Assembly: GCA_963783355.1 (NCBI GenBank)
Contig: CAWANF010000012.1
Span: 1 to 64,000 of the forward strand
DNA from: CAWANF01 sp963783355
GTDB taxonomy: Bacteria > Bacteroidota > Rhodothermia > Balneolales > DATFMH01
Direction of reading: 5' to 3'
Length of the DNA stretch: 64,000 nt
The notes under the pieces were generated by a model. The model was not told where the DNA came from. It saw only the letters and a list, made by a program, of their open reading frames with translations, and did no database searches. A program made the position numbers and the translations under genes. Below are positions 35,396 through 45,259 of this stretch, in pieces; position 1 is the stretch's first letter, and every line of letters starts with the position of its first letter.

Positions 35396-38300
35396 TTATT
35401 CTATATTCAAATCATTTGATTCGTTATCCGATACGTTCTCAAGCTTTCTTACTATCCGGCTTTTCCAGATATAATAAATAACAGGAATCACCAGTAAGCT
35501 TAAAATGGTGGATGAAATCATTCCGCCAATCATTGGAGCCGCAATTCGTTTCATGATTTGAGAACCGGTGCCATGACCCCACATAATGGGTAATAACCCG
35601 GCCACAATGGCTGTAACGGTCATGAATACCGGGCGAATTCTCAGTGCGGTGCCTTCAATGACCGCTTCTTTCAAATCCGATATGGAACGCAACCGGCCTT
35701 GTAATTGGCGGTGCTGATACGATTGGTCCAGGTAGACCAGCATAATCACTCCGATCTCGGCGGTGACTCCTGCCAAAGCAATAGCACCAACACCAACAGC
35801 TACGCTCAAATCGTATCCAAGAAAATACAGGAACCAGATAGAACCGACTAATGCAAACGGCAATGTCACAATCACCAGCATACTTTCCTGTATGTTTTTA
35901 AAATTAAAATACAGCAACAGGAAGATTATCAGCAGTGTAATGGGAATCACTATTTTCAGCCGCTGTTTAGCACGCTGCATGTATTCATACTGCCCGCTCC
36001 AGGCGATGCTGTATCCTTCCGGCAATTTTACAGATGCCTCAACAGCTTTTTGAGCTTTCCGGACATAAGATCCGATATCAATATTCCGGATATCCACATA
36101 AATCCAGCTGGTATATCGTGCATTTTCACTCTTGATAACCGGCGCGCCATTGGTAAACTTCAGGTCAGCCACATATTCAAGCGGAATCTGGGAACCGGTT
36201 GGTGTCGATACCAACACTCTCTTCAATGCCGTAAGATTGTCCCGTAGCTCTCTGTTGTAACGCAGATTCACGGAATAACGCTCACGCCCTTCCACAGTTT
36301 GAGATACCTGCATGCCGCCAATAGCCGATTGGATGACATCCTGAATATCACCTACCGTTAAACCATAGCGCGCCGCCTCGGCTCTTTTAATATGAAAGTC
36401 CAGATAATGCCCGCCAACCGTTTTATCAGCAAAGGCACTTTGTGTTCCGGGAATCTCCCTGACAACGGCCGCTATTTTTTGCCCTAACTCTGATAAGACT
36501 GACAAATCAGGGCCGGTTACTTTTATACCAACAGGTGTTTTAATTCCGGTGGATAACATATCAATTCGTGTTTTGATCGGCATCGTCCAAGCGTTGGTAA
36601 GGCCCGGAATCTGGATAGCTCTGTCCAAATCTTCTTTTAGTTTGCCAATTGTCATCCCTTTGGGCCATTCACTTTGAGGTTTAAGGGTAATTACCGTCTC
36701 AAACATCGAAAGCGGAGCCGGATCCGTCGCCGTTTCAGCCCTGCCGGCTTTACCAAACACCGTTTTTACTTCCGGAAATGACTTGATGATTTTATCGGTC
36801 TGCTGCAACAGCTCTTTGGCTTTGGTAATACTGATTCCCGGGTCAGTCGTAGGCATATACAGCAAATCACCTTCATTCAGTTCGGGCATAAACTCGGAAC
36901 CCAGTTGTTTTAAAGGAATCCATGTTGCGAGAAGAATCAACAAAGCCGCAAACAATGTCGACCATTTGAAACGGAGCACAAAATGGATAACAGGCCGGTA
37001 GATATAAATCAGAAACCGGTTCACCGGATTTTTATGCTCGGGTAAAATCTTACCGCGAATGAAAAATCCCATCAAAACCGGTATTATCGTGACAGATAAT
37101 AAAGCGGCCGCCGCCATGGAATACGTCTTTGTATACGCCAGCGGTTTGAATAAACGCCCTTCCTGTCCCTGCAGGGTAAAAATCGGCAGAAACGAAAAAG
37201 TGATGATTAACAACGAGAAGAATAACGCCGGACCCACTTCTTTTGCCGCATCAGTAATTATACTCCAATGATCCTTCTTCCCATTATCCCGTTCCAGGTG
37301 TTTATGAGCATTTTCAATCATTACAATAGCCCCGTCAACCATCGCCCCGATAGCAATCGCTATGCCACTCAGCGACATAATATTCGCGTTGATGCCCTGA
37401 AAATACATCACCAGGAAGGCGATTAATATGCCCATCGGAAGGGTGATGATCGCTACTAACGCGCTACGAAAATGAAGTAAAAACAGTATCGTTATCAACG
37501 CCACAATGATACTTTCTTCCACGATCTTGTCTTTCAGGAAATTAATCGCGCGTTCAATCAACCCGGAACGATCGTATGCGGTATGCATCGTCACGCCTGG
37601 AGGAAGTCCGGCTTTCAGGGTTTTTAGCTTTTCTTTAACGGCCTGTATGGTTTTCAGGGCATTGGCGCCGTTACGCATGATGACCACTCCGCCGACGGTC
37701 TCTCCTTCCCCATTCCACTCCGCCAGGCCACGGCGCAAATCCGGACCAACCGTGACATTCGCGATATTTCGAATCAAAATGGGCGTCCCGTTTTTATCGA
37801 CTCCGACAGGAACATTTTCAATGTCTTTAACCGATTTGATATATCCGAGTCCCCTGACCATGAACTCAGTTTCCCCCATCTCGACAAGCCGTCCGCCGAC
37901 ATCGCTATTACTTCTTTTAATGGCCATTTTCACCTTTTCCAAAGGAATATGATAGGCCGCCAGTTTATCCGGATCGACATTCACCTGATACTGTTTGACA
38001 TATCCGCCGATGCTCGCAACCTCCGCTACACCGGGAACACTCATCAATTCATATTTCAGATACCAGTCCTGAATGGACCGAAGCTGTTGCAAATCGTATT
38101 TGTTTCCGCCATCAAGCGTATATTCATAAACCCAGCCAACACCGGTGGCATCAGGGCCTAACGTCGGGATCACACCTTGCGGCAAGCTGGTTTGGGCTGA
38201 ATTCAAATATTCCAAAACACGGCTTCTGGCCCAATAGGGATCCGTTCCATCCTTAAAAATGATATAGATGAACGAATAGCCAAAAAACGAATATCCCCTG

Positions 38301-38545
38301 ACCACTTTAGCATTCGGAACAGATAACATGGCTGTCGTTAGCGGATACGTTACCTGGTCTTCCACGACCTGAGGGGCCTGACCCGGATATTTCGTATAAA
38401 CGATAACTTGTACATCACTCAGATCGGGAATGGCATCTACCGGGGTCTGAAACATCGCGTACAAACCACCCAATACAATCAAAATCCCAAAAATGATGAT
38501 GAGTAAACGGTTATTAACCGACCATTCAATGACTTTTTTTAACAT
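35396..38545 (-). CDS. cusA: CusA/CzcA-type heavy-metal RND efflux pump
   Basis: A 1049-residue inner-membrane proton/metal antiporter of the HME-RND family, at full length. Twelve helices flank two periplasmic loops. The TM4 signature GIAIAIGAMVDGAIVMIENA carries the essential Asp, and TVIPVLMGFF lies near TM6. The periplasmic segment MPIKTRIDMLSTGIKTPVGI is characteristic of CusA-like Cu(I)/Ag(I) pumps. It is the last gene of a cusC-B-A order, 12 bp after the adaptor gene. Confidence 0.93.
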   Translation of the reverse strand: MLKKVIEWSVNNRLLIIIFGILIVLGGLYAMFQTPVDAIPDLSDVQVIVYTKYPGQAPQVVEDQVTYPLTTAMLSVPNAKVVRGYSFFGYSFIYIIFKDGTDPYWARSRVLEYLNSAQTSLPQGVIPTLGPDATGVGWVYEYTLDGGNKYDLQQLRSIQDWYLKYELMSVPGVAEVASIGGYVKQYQVNVDPDKLAAYHIPLEKVKMAIKRSNSDVGGRLVEMGETEFMVRGLGYIKSVKDIENVPVGVDKNGTPILIRNIANVTVGPDLRRGLAEWNGEGETVGGVVIMRNGANALKTIQAVKEKLKTLKAGLPPGVTMHTAYDRSGLIERAINFLKDKIVEESIIVALITILFLLHFRSALVAIITLPMGILIAFLVMYFQGINANIMSLSGIAIAIGAMVDGAIVMIENAHKHLERDNGKKDHWSIITDAAKEVGPALFFSLLIITFSFLPIFTLQGQEGRLFKPLAYTKTYSMAAAALLSVTIIPVLMGFFIRGKILPEHKNPVNRFLIYIYRPVIHFVLRFKWSTLFAALLILLATWIPLKQLGSEFMPELNEGDLLYMPTTDPGISITKAKELLQQTDKIIKSFPEVKTVFGKAGRAETATDPAPLSMFETVITLKPQSEWPKGMTIGKLKEDLDRAIQIPGLTNAWTMPIKTRIDMLSTGIKTPVGIKVTGPDLSVLSELGQKIAAVVREIPGTQSAFADKTVGGHYLDFHIKRAEAARYGLTVGDIQDVIQSAIGGMQVSQTVEGRERYSVNLRYNRELRDNLTALKRVLVSTPTGSQIPLEYVADLKFTNGAPVIKSENARYTSWIYVDIRNIDIGSYVRKAQKAVEASVKLPEGYSIAWSGQYEYMQRAKQRLKIVIPITLLIIFLLLYFNFKNIQESMLVIVTLPFALVGSIWFLYFLGYDLSVAVGVGAIALAGVTAEIGVIMLVYLDQSYQHRQLQGRLRSISDLKEAVIEGTALRIRPVFMTVTAIVAGLLPIMWGHGTGSQIMKRIAAPMIGGMISSTILSLLVIPVIYYIWKSRIVRKLENVSDNESNDLNIE

Positions 38546-38557
38546 GGATTCACCCTC

Positions 38558-39994
38558 TTAATGACTATTGCTGTGTTTGTGATCCATATCTGTAGAAGGT
38601 ATGGTATTACTCGTATCGGTCGTTGCCGTTTTTCCATTTTTAGCCGGCATTTTCATATTCCCATCACCTTTCACACCCGACATATCCATCGGCTTGTTTT
38701 CCAGCATTTTTTGAATGGCTTCCTGCAGACGGCTTTCACTATCCAACAAAAACTGAGAGGAAGTCACAACATGCTCTCCGGCATGAAGTCCGGATAATAT
38801 CTGAACCTGATCATTATTCTTTCCGCCTTCCGGTCCCAAAGTTACTTCACGTGGCATAAACCGCCCATTTCCCATGGCAATAAAAACTATATTGCGTTTT
38901 CCGGATCGAATGATGGCTTCATCGGGTATTGTCAATGCGTCAGGAATGGATTTTCCTTTTATATATACATTCGCGAACATTCCGGGCTTTAATTTGAAAC
39001 CGGGATTCCGGAGTACAATTCGAATGGTCACCGTCCGGGATTTCTCATTGAGATCCGGGTAGATATAAGAAATGGTTCCGTTTATTTGTTCGCCGGGCAA
39101 ATAGGAAAGCTCAATTTTCGCTTTTTGGCCTGTGTGAATCCATGGCAATTCATAATCATAAATGCTCGCCTCTATCCACACGGTAGATAGATCCGCGATC
39201 TTCATCAGGTTCATCCCCTCTTTGATATGCATCCCGGCGTCTACGTTGGTATGAACGATTACACCTGATGCCGGAGCCCTCATCATGATATTCTTTTGAA
39301 TAGTGCCTGAATTTTCCAGGTCATGAATTTCATTTTGAGGAATGTCCCAGTATTCCAGTCTCATTTTAGCCGATTTCAATAATGATTCGCCGTTATTTCG
39401 AATCGCTTCAAACGAACTTTGATGAAGCTCATTCCGGGTCTTCAATGCCAGCAAATATTCCTGCTGAGTCGTCACCAGGTCGGGCGAATATATGGTCAGC
39501 AGCGGATCTCCTTTTTTGATGATTTGGCCGGTAAAGTTGGCATAGAGCTTGTCTATCCAACCCGAAAATTTGGTTGTGATGGTATACAGTTTTTCCTGGT
39601 TGTAGTCAATCTTCCCGACCGTGCGAATGGTACTGCTAAAATCAGATTTTTTTACCATCGCCATGCGCACTCCCATATTCTGGACGGTCACCGGATCGAT
39701 TTTTACCGTTCCTTTCGCGTCGGCCGTTTCATCGCCGGCATAGACAGGAACTAAGTCCATTCCCATTTTCGATTTACCCGGATGATCATAAATCTCGGAT
39801 GGATTCATCGGGGCTTTCCAATACAAAATCTTCCGTTGATTATTCTTAGCTTGTCCGGACTCTTTAGATGTGGTGCTACTGGTCATCTTCCTATCAGACG
39901 AAGACGAATGCTGTCCCGCCCAATAGGATACCAGGGCAACTACCGCTACGACAGCAACTAAAAGGATGGATGTAATAATAGTGTTACGTTTCAT
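38558..39994 (-). CDS. cusB: CusB-type membrane fusion protein
   Basis: A 478-residue adaptor with one N-terminal anchor helix. The metal-binding head ILYWKAPMNPSEIYDHPGKS followed by KMGMDLVPVYA is close to the Cu(I) donor region of CusB (residues about 55-85). The barrel-sandwich, helical hairpin and beta-barrel follow. The C-terminal 60 residues are rich in Met and His (DMSGVKGDGNMKM, DMDHKHSNSH), an extra copper-binding tail not seen in all CusB proteins. It bridges cusA and the outer channel. Confidence 0.92.
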   Translation of the reverse strand: MKRNTIITSILLVAVVAVVALVSYWAGQHSSSSDRKMTSSTTSKESGQAKNNQRKILYWKAPMNPSEIYDHPGKSKMGMDLVPVYAGDETADAKGTVKIDPVTVQNMGVRMAMVKKSDFSSTIRTVGKIDYNQEKLYTITTKFSGWIDKLYANFTGQIIKKGDPLLTIYSPDLVTTQQEYLLALKTRNELHQSSFEAIRNNGESLLKSAKMRLEYWDIPQNEIHDLENSGTIQKNIMMRAPASGVIVHTNVDAGMHIKEGMNLMKIADLSTVWIEASIYDYELPWIHTGQKAKIELSYLPGEQINGTISYIYPDLNEKSRTVTIRIVLRNPGFKLKPGMFANVYIKGKSIPDALTIPDEAIIRSGKRNIVFIAMGNGRFMPREVTLGPEGGKNNDQVQILSGLHAGEHVVTSSQFLLDSESRLQEAIQKMLENKPMDMSGVKGDGNMKMPAKNGKTATTDTSNTIPSTDMDHKHSNSH

Positions 39995-40037
39995 GAATTT
40001 AACCCGTTTAGGTTTCTTATTAAATTCTTGTGAAGTC

Positions 40038-41327
40038 TTATTGTTTGGTGGTCAAATTGAGAGGTTTTCCCTGCAAAGCATCGAGCTGAGCCAGATCCTT
40101 CCGGTAATCAGTCCGGGCGCGCAATTCATTGAGCTCGTAATCCAAAAGAGACATCTGGCTATTCAGGAGGGTCAGAAAATCTACTTTATTATTTTGATAA
40201 GCCGACATCGCCGATTCGAGTGATTGCTTTGCCTGCGGAATAATTCCGGATTCGTACAAATGGATGAGCTGCTCATTTTTATTCAGGGACGAAATCGTCT
40301 GTTCGATTGAAGACTTTATTCGATTCAGCACATCCTGGTATTGATCGCGAATAGACTGGCCTTCCAGCTGAACCTGTTGATATTTCTGCTCCTGTTTCCT
40401 GTGAAAAAACAGGGGAACGCTCACACTGACTAATCCGGAAAGGTAATCGACGCCCCCGTTCCCATTTGTTAAAACGTCTCTTTGTGTGTAAGCCAGGCCG
40501 ACCTTGAAATCGGGATAGAAATTCCTTTTTGCAAGGCTTACTTTTTGATCATTTTGACCGATCATTGTCTTCCATGCTTTCACAAGAGGTCGACTCTGAA
40601 CAGCATTTTGGAATAAAGCGACGGTATCGGTTTTTAAAAATGGAATATTCGTCAAAACCGGTATTCCGATTTCTGTATTTGGCGATCGCCCAATCATTTC
40701 GTTGATCTTTGCCCGGATCTTAGCCTGTTTATCTTTCAACACCAATTCCTTATCCATCAGTTTGGACAGGCTTACTTGTGCCTTTAAGACATCCTGCTGC
40801 AAGCCTTTTCCCACACTGTACCGCGTTTCGGCAATCGTAATGAACTGGCTCACTATTCCTTTATTTTCTTGGACCGTTTCAAGAGCCTGGTTCACATAAT
40901 AATACTCGTAATAAGTTAGCCTGATGTTTTTTACGAGTTGTATTTTCATTTCATCCAGTTGCTCATTCGCTGACTGAACTCCGGAACGGGCTATATCTTT
41001 TTTCAAGGAAATTTTACCCGGAAAGGGAATGGCTTGCATAACGGAAATCTGCTTACCCGTCATGGGTTCCTGGTTCAAGCGAAACGAATTAATCGGCAGA
41101 TTCATCAGATTCAGGCTTAAAACAGGATCTGGTAATGCCGACGATTGCCGAACCAGCGTCTGACGGGCATCTACCTGTTTTTTTGCGGCTTTCAAAGAAG
41201 GATTATTGATAAGTGCCGACTGAATAAGGTCCTGCAAAGTGGAGACGGGCTCAGTTAACTGGGCATAAAGGGGGCTATTGATTGAGACTATGGCCAGGAT
41301 ACACAGCCATTTGATATAAACTTTCAT
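40038..41327 (-). CDS. CusC-like TolC-family outer membrane channel
   Basis: A 429-residue outer membrane factor with a signal peptide (ending LYAQ, about residue 23). The two TolC helical repeats lie at about 30-215 and 225-420, with SLNLMNLPINSFRLN and VSVSVPLFFHRKQEQK. No N-terminal lipid Cys. It is the exit duct of the cus system. It lies 43 bp upstream of cusB. Confidence 0.9.
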   Translation of the reverse strand: MKVYIKWLCILAIVSINSPLYAQLTEPVSTLQDLIQSALINNPSLKAAKKQVDARQTLVRQSSALPDPVLSLNLMNLPINSFRLNQEPMTGKQISVMQAIPFPGKISLKKDIARSGVQSANEQLDEMKIQLVKNIRLTYYEYYYVNQALETVQENKGIVSQFITIAETRYSVGKGLQQDVLKAQVSLSKLMDKELVLKDKQAKIRAKINEMIGRSPNTEIGIPVLTNIPFLKTDTVALFQNAVQSRPLVKAWKTMIGQNDQKVSLAKRNFYPDFKVGLAYTQRDVLTNGNGGVDYLSGLVSVSVPLFFHRKQEQKYQQVQLEGQSIRDQYQDVLNRIKSSIEQTISSLNKNEQLIHLYESGIIPQAKQSLESAMSAYQNNKVDFLTLLNSQMSLLDYELNELRARTDYRKDLAQLDALQGKPLNLTTKQ

Positions 41328-41408
41328 AAACGGTATTGTTATTCAGTTCGAATAGTTGTTGAACATGAGGCCAGAGGCTGCCCTTTTGAGAAGGCATAAG
41401 ATGACCTC

Positions 41409-41443
41409 AAAAAAAAAGAAGTTCCATTTAGAAAAATGGGAAC
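41409..41443 (-). terminator. Terminator or attenuator between the metal-rich gene and the cus channel gene
   Basis: Read on the minus strand, GTTCCcATTT pairs with AAATGGAAC and is followed by a run of T9 (41417-41409). It could end the message of the upstream gene or allow partial read-through into cusCBA. Confidence 0.65.
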
Positions 41444-41463
41444 CCGGTTTAAAACCGTTTATC

Positions 41464-41898
41464 TCAATTCAGAAGGGATAAATTTCGGATAAAAAGAGGT
41501 ACCTGATTATCCGGACGAAGCTGGAAATCACGAATGGTTTGTTCGTCCGTTTTTATCGGTGTTATATCAACAGCAGCCAAAACTACAGGATAATAATGCA
41601 GATCAACGGGAGTATTGATGATCGTTAAGCTGTTTATAGGGAGAGGCTGTGCTATCTGGCACTGACACCAATCAGTACCGGAGTTTAAAATATTTGAAGC
41701 AGTTTTATGTTCAGGCATGTTGATATTCATATTGCAACACGCATGATTGGCCATCATATGACCTGGCATAATACCGTTCGATGGCATATCCATTTTCATA
41801 TTCATAGCCGCACACTGTCCTGTTGTCACAATAGTTAGCAAAAACATAACCATCGCGAGGAAGCCTGCTGTTATATGATATATCCGCATCATTTTCAT
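41464..41898 (-). CDS. Exported Met/His/Cys-rich protein leading the cus operon
   Basis: A 144-residue protein with a signal peptide or N-terminal anchor (hydrophobic 10-25, ending TGQCA). The next 50 residues are packed with likely Cu(I) ligands: MNMKMDMPSNGIMPGHMMAN, then HACCNMNINMPEH and later CQCQ. The second half is ordinary. It is not a known CusF-type fold by eye; a DUF2946-like or copper-chaperone role in the periplasm is inferred from its composition and from its place ahead of cusCBA, although a terminator lies between. Confidence 0.65.
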   Translation of the reverse strand: MKMMRIYHITAGFLAMVMFLLTIVTTGQCAAMNMKMDMPSNGIMPGHMMANHACCNMNINMPEHKTASNILNSGTDWCQCQIAQPLPINSLTIINTPVDLHYYPVVLAAVDITPIKTDEQTIRDFQLRPDNQVPLFIRNLSLLN

Positions 41899-41951
41899 CG
41901 AGCTAATATACAGAATTCTTAAATATGAACCTATAATCTCCGGCGCTATTT

Positions 41952-41979
41952 AATATACTATTTAGTTATTTAGTATATT
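41952..41979. promoter_or_regulatory. Inverted repeat AATATACTA-N10-TAGTATATT in the cus/DUF302 divergent region
   Basis: Perfect 9-bp arms with a 10-base AT-rich spacer, 53 bp upstream of the metal-rich cus leader gene and 103 bp upstream of the DUF302 gene. It is placed as a candidate operator for both. No metal regulator gene is present in the window. Confidence 0.5.
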
Positions 41980-42082
41980 ATTATCCAAAACATTTAAATA
42001 TTAAAATTCCATTAATACGAACGCATCTGCTATTTTTTGATTTATAGAATTAGAAGTGCATTGAATAACTCATTAAGGAGAA

Positions 42083-42472
42083 ATGATGAAATATTATTTT
42101 AGCAAAAAGTTAAAATCTACATTTGATGAAGCTATCGATCACACTACCGAAGCTTTGAAAAAAGAAGGTTTCGGCGTATTGACAGATATTGATGTGAAAG
42201 CAACCCTGAAAAACAAACTGGACGTTGATTTCCGCAATTACCGGATTTTAGGAGCGTGCAACCCCCCATTTGCTCACCAGGCTTTACTTGCAGAGGACAA
42301 AATCGGTACCATGCTTCCTTGCAATGTTATTGTTCAGGAAATGGAAGATGGAACCATCGAAGTATCGGCCATAGATCCCGTGGCTTCCATGCAGGCAGTT
42401 GATAATCCAAAGTTGCCTGAAGTAGCGGCTGAAGTCCGAAACAGGCTGAAAAAAGTTATAGATACATTGTAA
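42083..42472 (+). CDS. DUF302 protein
   Basis: A 129-residue protein of the DUF302 family, with a KKEGFGVLTDIDVKATLKNK start and the typical NYRILGACNPPFAHQAL and GTMLPCNVIVQE motifs; the Cys-Asn-Pro-Pro motif is conserved. DUF302 proteins are small cytoplasmic alpha-beta domains often found beside copper or heavy-metal export genes, as here. AAGGAG stands just before the first ATG. A hairpin ends the gene. Confidence 0.88.
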   Translation: MMKYYFSKKLKSTFDEAIDHTTEALKKEGFGVLTDIDVKATLKNKLDVDFRNYRILGACNPPFAHQALLAEDKIGTMLPCNVIVQEMEDGTIEVSAIDPVASMQAVDNPKLPEVAAEVRNRLKKVIDTL

Positions 42473-42481
42473 TAAATAAGC

Positions 42482-42515
42482 GAGGTAAATGGTCTTTGCA
42501 TAGATCATTTACCTC
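42482..42515 (+). terminator. Hairpin after the DUF302 gene
   Basis: GAGGTAAATG pairs perfectly with CATTTACCTC and the pairing continues by three more bases; no T-run follows, so efficiency is uncertain. Confidence 0.6.
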
Positions 42516-43208
42516 TTACATTCTGTTTCAGGCGCTGATTTACACTAATTTTATGTAAATACCAATTCGATTGTGGATAACTTCGGGCACATTCAGGGTC
42601 TTATCAGCATTTCTCTTAATACCAGGCTTGAAACTTACCGATGGGATACATCACTCTCTCAATAAAATGATTCTATTAATCAGAATGTTACTAACCGGAA
42701 TCAATATGGCTTTAAGCTAACGCTTTTCTTATTACCGTTCACAAAACGACACTTATGCAGAAATTACCATATGATTAGACTTCAACATAAATATTTGATT
42801 TATGTACACAAGATTGAATACACCTATACTGCAAAAGTGAATCCATTATGATTCACTTATTTTATTCAAACATGACGACGATTAGCCGAATCAGTTTTTT
42901 TCAATACGTTATTTGTAAGGTTAAAGGCTTTTACCCTGTAAATATTACTATAGCCAGGACAACAACGATTGCAACTTTAAATGCTATATTTTTCCAATCA
43001 GACATTTGTTCACGAGAATTAAATAATGTGGATAACTTGTGAACAATTAATAAAAACGCTTCCAAAAAGCAAGCATAAAAAGGTGTTTTTATCAAAAAAA
43101 TTTAAAAAAGTTTGGCGGCAACAGGTAAAATGACTTTTTACGAGCTAATAATATGAAGGACGGGTAACAGAAATCCTTCTTCTTCCGGTCTCCTTTATCC
43201 GTAGTTTT
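42516..43208. other. Long AT-rich gap with two perfect DnaA-box sequences
   Basis: TGTGGATAA (the complement of consensus TTATCCACA) occurs at 42572-42580 and 43027-43035 in the same orientation. A possible 24-codon ORF lies at 42931-43005. The rest shows nothing I can name. An origin of replication is not supported: only two boxes, 450 bp apart, and no dnaA or dnaN. Confidence 0.5.
42931..43005 (-). CDS. Possible 24-residue single-helix membrane peptide
   Basis: The frame ATG 43005 to TAA 42931 encodes MSDWKNIAFKVAIVVVLAIV and four more residues. A charged N-terminus and one hydrophobic helix resemble small membrane proteins, but no ribosome site is seen and chance is not excluded. Confidence 0.25.
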   Translation of the reverse strand: MSDWKNIAFKVAIVVVLAIVIFTG

Positions 43209-45044
43209 TTATTCAACGGTCACACTCTTTGCCAGGTTCCTCGGCTGATCCACATTACATCCACGATTCACTGCAATATAATAGGAAAGCAATTGTAATG
43301 GAATGACTGTAAGTAAAGGAGAAAGACAATCGGATGTCTCGGGAATATCAATCACAAAATCCGACAGATTCTTCACTTCAACATTATCGGGTGTAGTCAC
43401 GGCTACAACCCGGCCTTTACGAGCTTTAACTTCCTGAATATTGCTAACCATTTTATCGTTGGTATATCCCTGCGTTGCAAGCACAACCACCGGCATCTGA
43501 TCATCAATTAATGCAATGGGGCCATGTTTCATCTCCGCAGCCGGATATCCTTCGGCATGAATATAGGATATTTCTTTAAGCTTGAGTGCCCCTTCTAAAG
43601 CCACCGGAAAATTATAGCTTCTTCCCAAATAGAGGAAATTTGGTGCATATGTAAACAGTCTGGCAATATTTTTTACCGACTTATCTTGTTTCAATATCTT
43701 TTTTACTTTTTGCGGAATATTTGCCAAATCATTAAGAATTTGTTTGAAATAATCCTCTTCAATCGTTCCCCGTTCTTTAGCAAGCTTCAGGGCCATCATT
43801 GTAAGAACCGCAACCTGTGCGGTAAAAGCTTTGGTTGATGCCACCCCGATTTCTGGTCCGGCATGCGTATACACACCGGCATCCGTCTCCCTGGAAATGG
43901 AAGAACCAACCACATTACAGATGCCCAGGACCATAGCCCCGCGTTTTTTTGCTTCACGAAGTGCGGCCAGCGTATCCGCTGTTTCACCACTTTGCGAAAT
44001 GACAATCATAATATCATCTTTCCTAATCAAAGGATCTTTATAGCGAAACTCCGATGCATACTCTACTTCTACCGGTATCTTTGCCATATGTTCGAACAGA
44101 TACTCTCCAACCAATCCGGAATGCCAGCTGGTTCCGCAAGCAGCAATAACGATTCGCTGGGCATTAATCAATTTGTCTAAAACCGATTCAATCCCACCCA
44201 GATTAATATCATTCTGTTCCAGGTTCACCCGGCCACGCAAGCAATCGCCAATAGAATTGGGTTGCTCATAAATTTCTTTCAGCATGAAATGAGGATAACC
44301 GCCTTTCTCAATCTGTTCCATATTCATGGCTAACTCATGGACTTCTTTTGAAAGCGGGGCATTTCGAATCGTTTTTACCTCATATCCGTCACGTCTAATA
44401 ACGGCCATCTCATCATCATCGAGGTAAACTACTTTATTGGTATATTCAACAACCGGTGAAGCATCTGATGCCACAAAATATTCATCATCCCCTATGGCTA
44501 GCAATAATGGGGAACCTTTTCTGGCTACAATTAACTGATCCGGTTCATCCATATTTACTATGGCCAGTCCGTATGTTCCCACAACCTGACGCAAAGCCTG
44601 TTGTACGGAAGTCTCAAAATCGGATTTCGTGACTTTCTGTATCTCTTCAATCAGATGAGCCAAAACTTCGGTATCGGTCTCGGTTTCAAAGGTATGACCT
44701 TTTTTCAGAAGTTCTTTTTTCAGGACATTGTAGTTTTCAATGATACCATTGTGCACCAATGCAAATCGATGATTATTGCTAACGTGTGGATGGGCATTTA
44801 CATCATTGGGTTCACCGTGTGTCGCCCATCGCGTATGACCAATCCCGATGGTTCCGGTAACCGGTTTTTCTTTCAACAAACGATCCAGTTCATCAACTTT
44901 ACCTTTTCCTTTTCGTATAGCCATCTGCCCGTTAACGACCGCTATACCCGCTGAGTCATATCCCCGGTATTCTAATCGATGTAATCCTTTGACAATGACG
45001 TCAGCAGCTTCTCTATTTCCAATGTATCCAACAATTCCGCACAT
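43209..45044 (-). CDS. glmS: Glutamine--fructose-6-phosphate aminotransferase
   Basis: A 611-residue enzyme. The start is set at 45044 so that the catalytic Cys of CGIVGYIG is residue 2, as required for glutamine hydrolysis; an upstream ATG adds seven residues. Residues 1-230 are the glutaminase (HTRWATHGEPN), and two SIS sugar-isomerase domains follow with CGTSWHSG, SQSGETADT, and the C-terminal NLAKSVTVE. It makes glucosamine-6-phosphate for UDP-GlcNAc. The divergent neighbour encodes the matching later enzyme. Confidence 0.97.
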   Translation of the reverse strand: MCGIVGYIGNREAADVIVKGLHRLEYRGYDSAGIAVVNGQMAIRKGKGKVDELDRLLKEKPVTGTIGIGHTRWATHGEPNDVNAHPHVSNNHRFALVHNGIIENYNVLKKELLKKGHTFETETDTEVLAHLIEEIQKVTKSDFETSVQQALRQVVGTYGLAIVNMDEPDQLIVARKGSPLLLAIGDDEYFVASDASPVVEYTNKVVYLDDDEMAVIRRDGYEVKTIRNAPLSKEVHELAMNMEQIEKGGYPHFMLKEIYEQPNSIGDCLRGRVNLEQNDINLGGIESVLDKLINAQRIVIAACGTSWHSGLVGEYLFEHMAKIPVEVEYASEFRYKDPLIRKDDIMIVISQSGETADTLAALREAKKRGAMVLGICNVVGSSISRETDAGVYTHAGPEIGVASTKAFTAQVAVLTMMALKLAKERGTIEEDYFKQILNDLANIPQKVKKILKQDKSVKNIARLFTYAPNFLYLGRSYNFPVALEGALKLKEISYIHAEGYPAAEMKHGPIALIDDQMPVVVLATQGYTNDKMVSNIQEVKARKGRVVAVTTPDNVEVKNLSDFVIDIPETSDCLSPLLTVIPLQLLSYYIAVNRGCNVDQPRNLAKSVTVE

Positions 45045-45259
45045 ATTCTTTTTTTTAAAGGTCAAACATTTTGTCCTGACGAACTTTTAAAATCTACCCA
45101 AAATAAAATTATCACGTAATAAAAAGAAGGGATAATAAGTATTTTATATAATGATACGATAAATAACTGTTAATAAATTAAATCATGGTTCCGGTTCTTT
45201 AAAAATAGTATTATTTAATAAATGATTGTCAATCAGGATCTTAAAACACAATAACGTTT

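Noticed and set aside
42516..43208. Origin of replication
   Set aside because: Only two DnaA boxes 450 bp apart, no dnaA/dnaN and no orientation switch of neighbouring genes.
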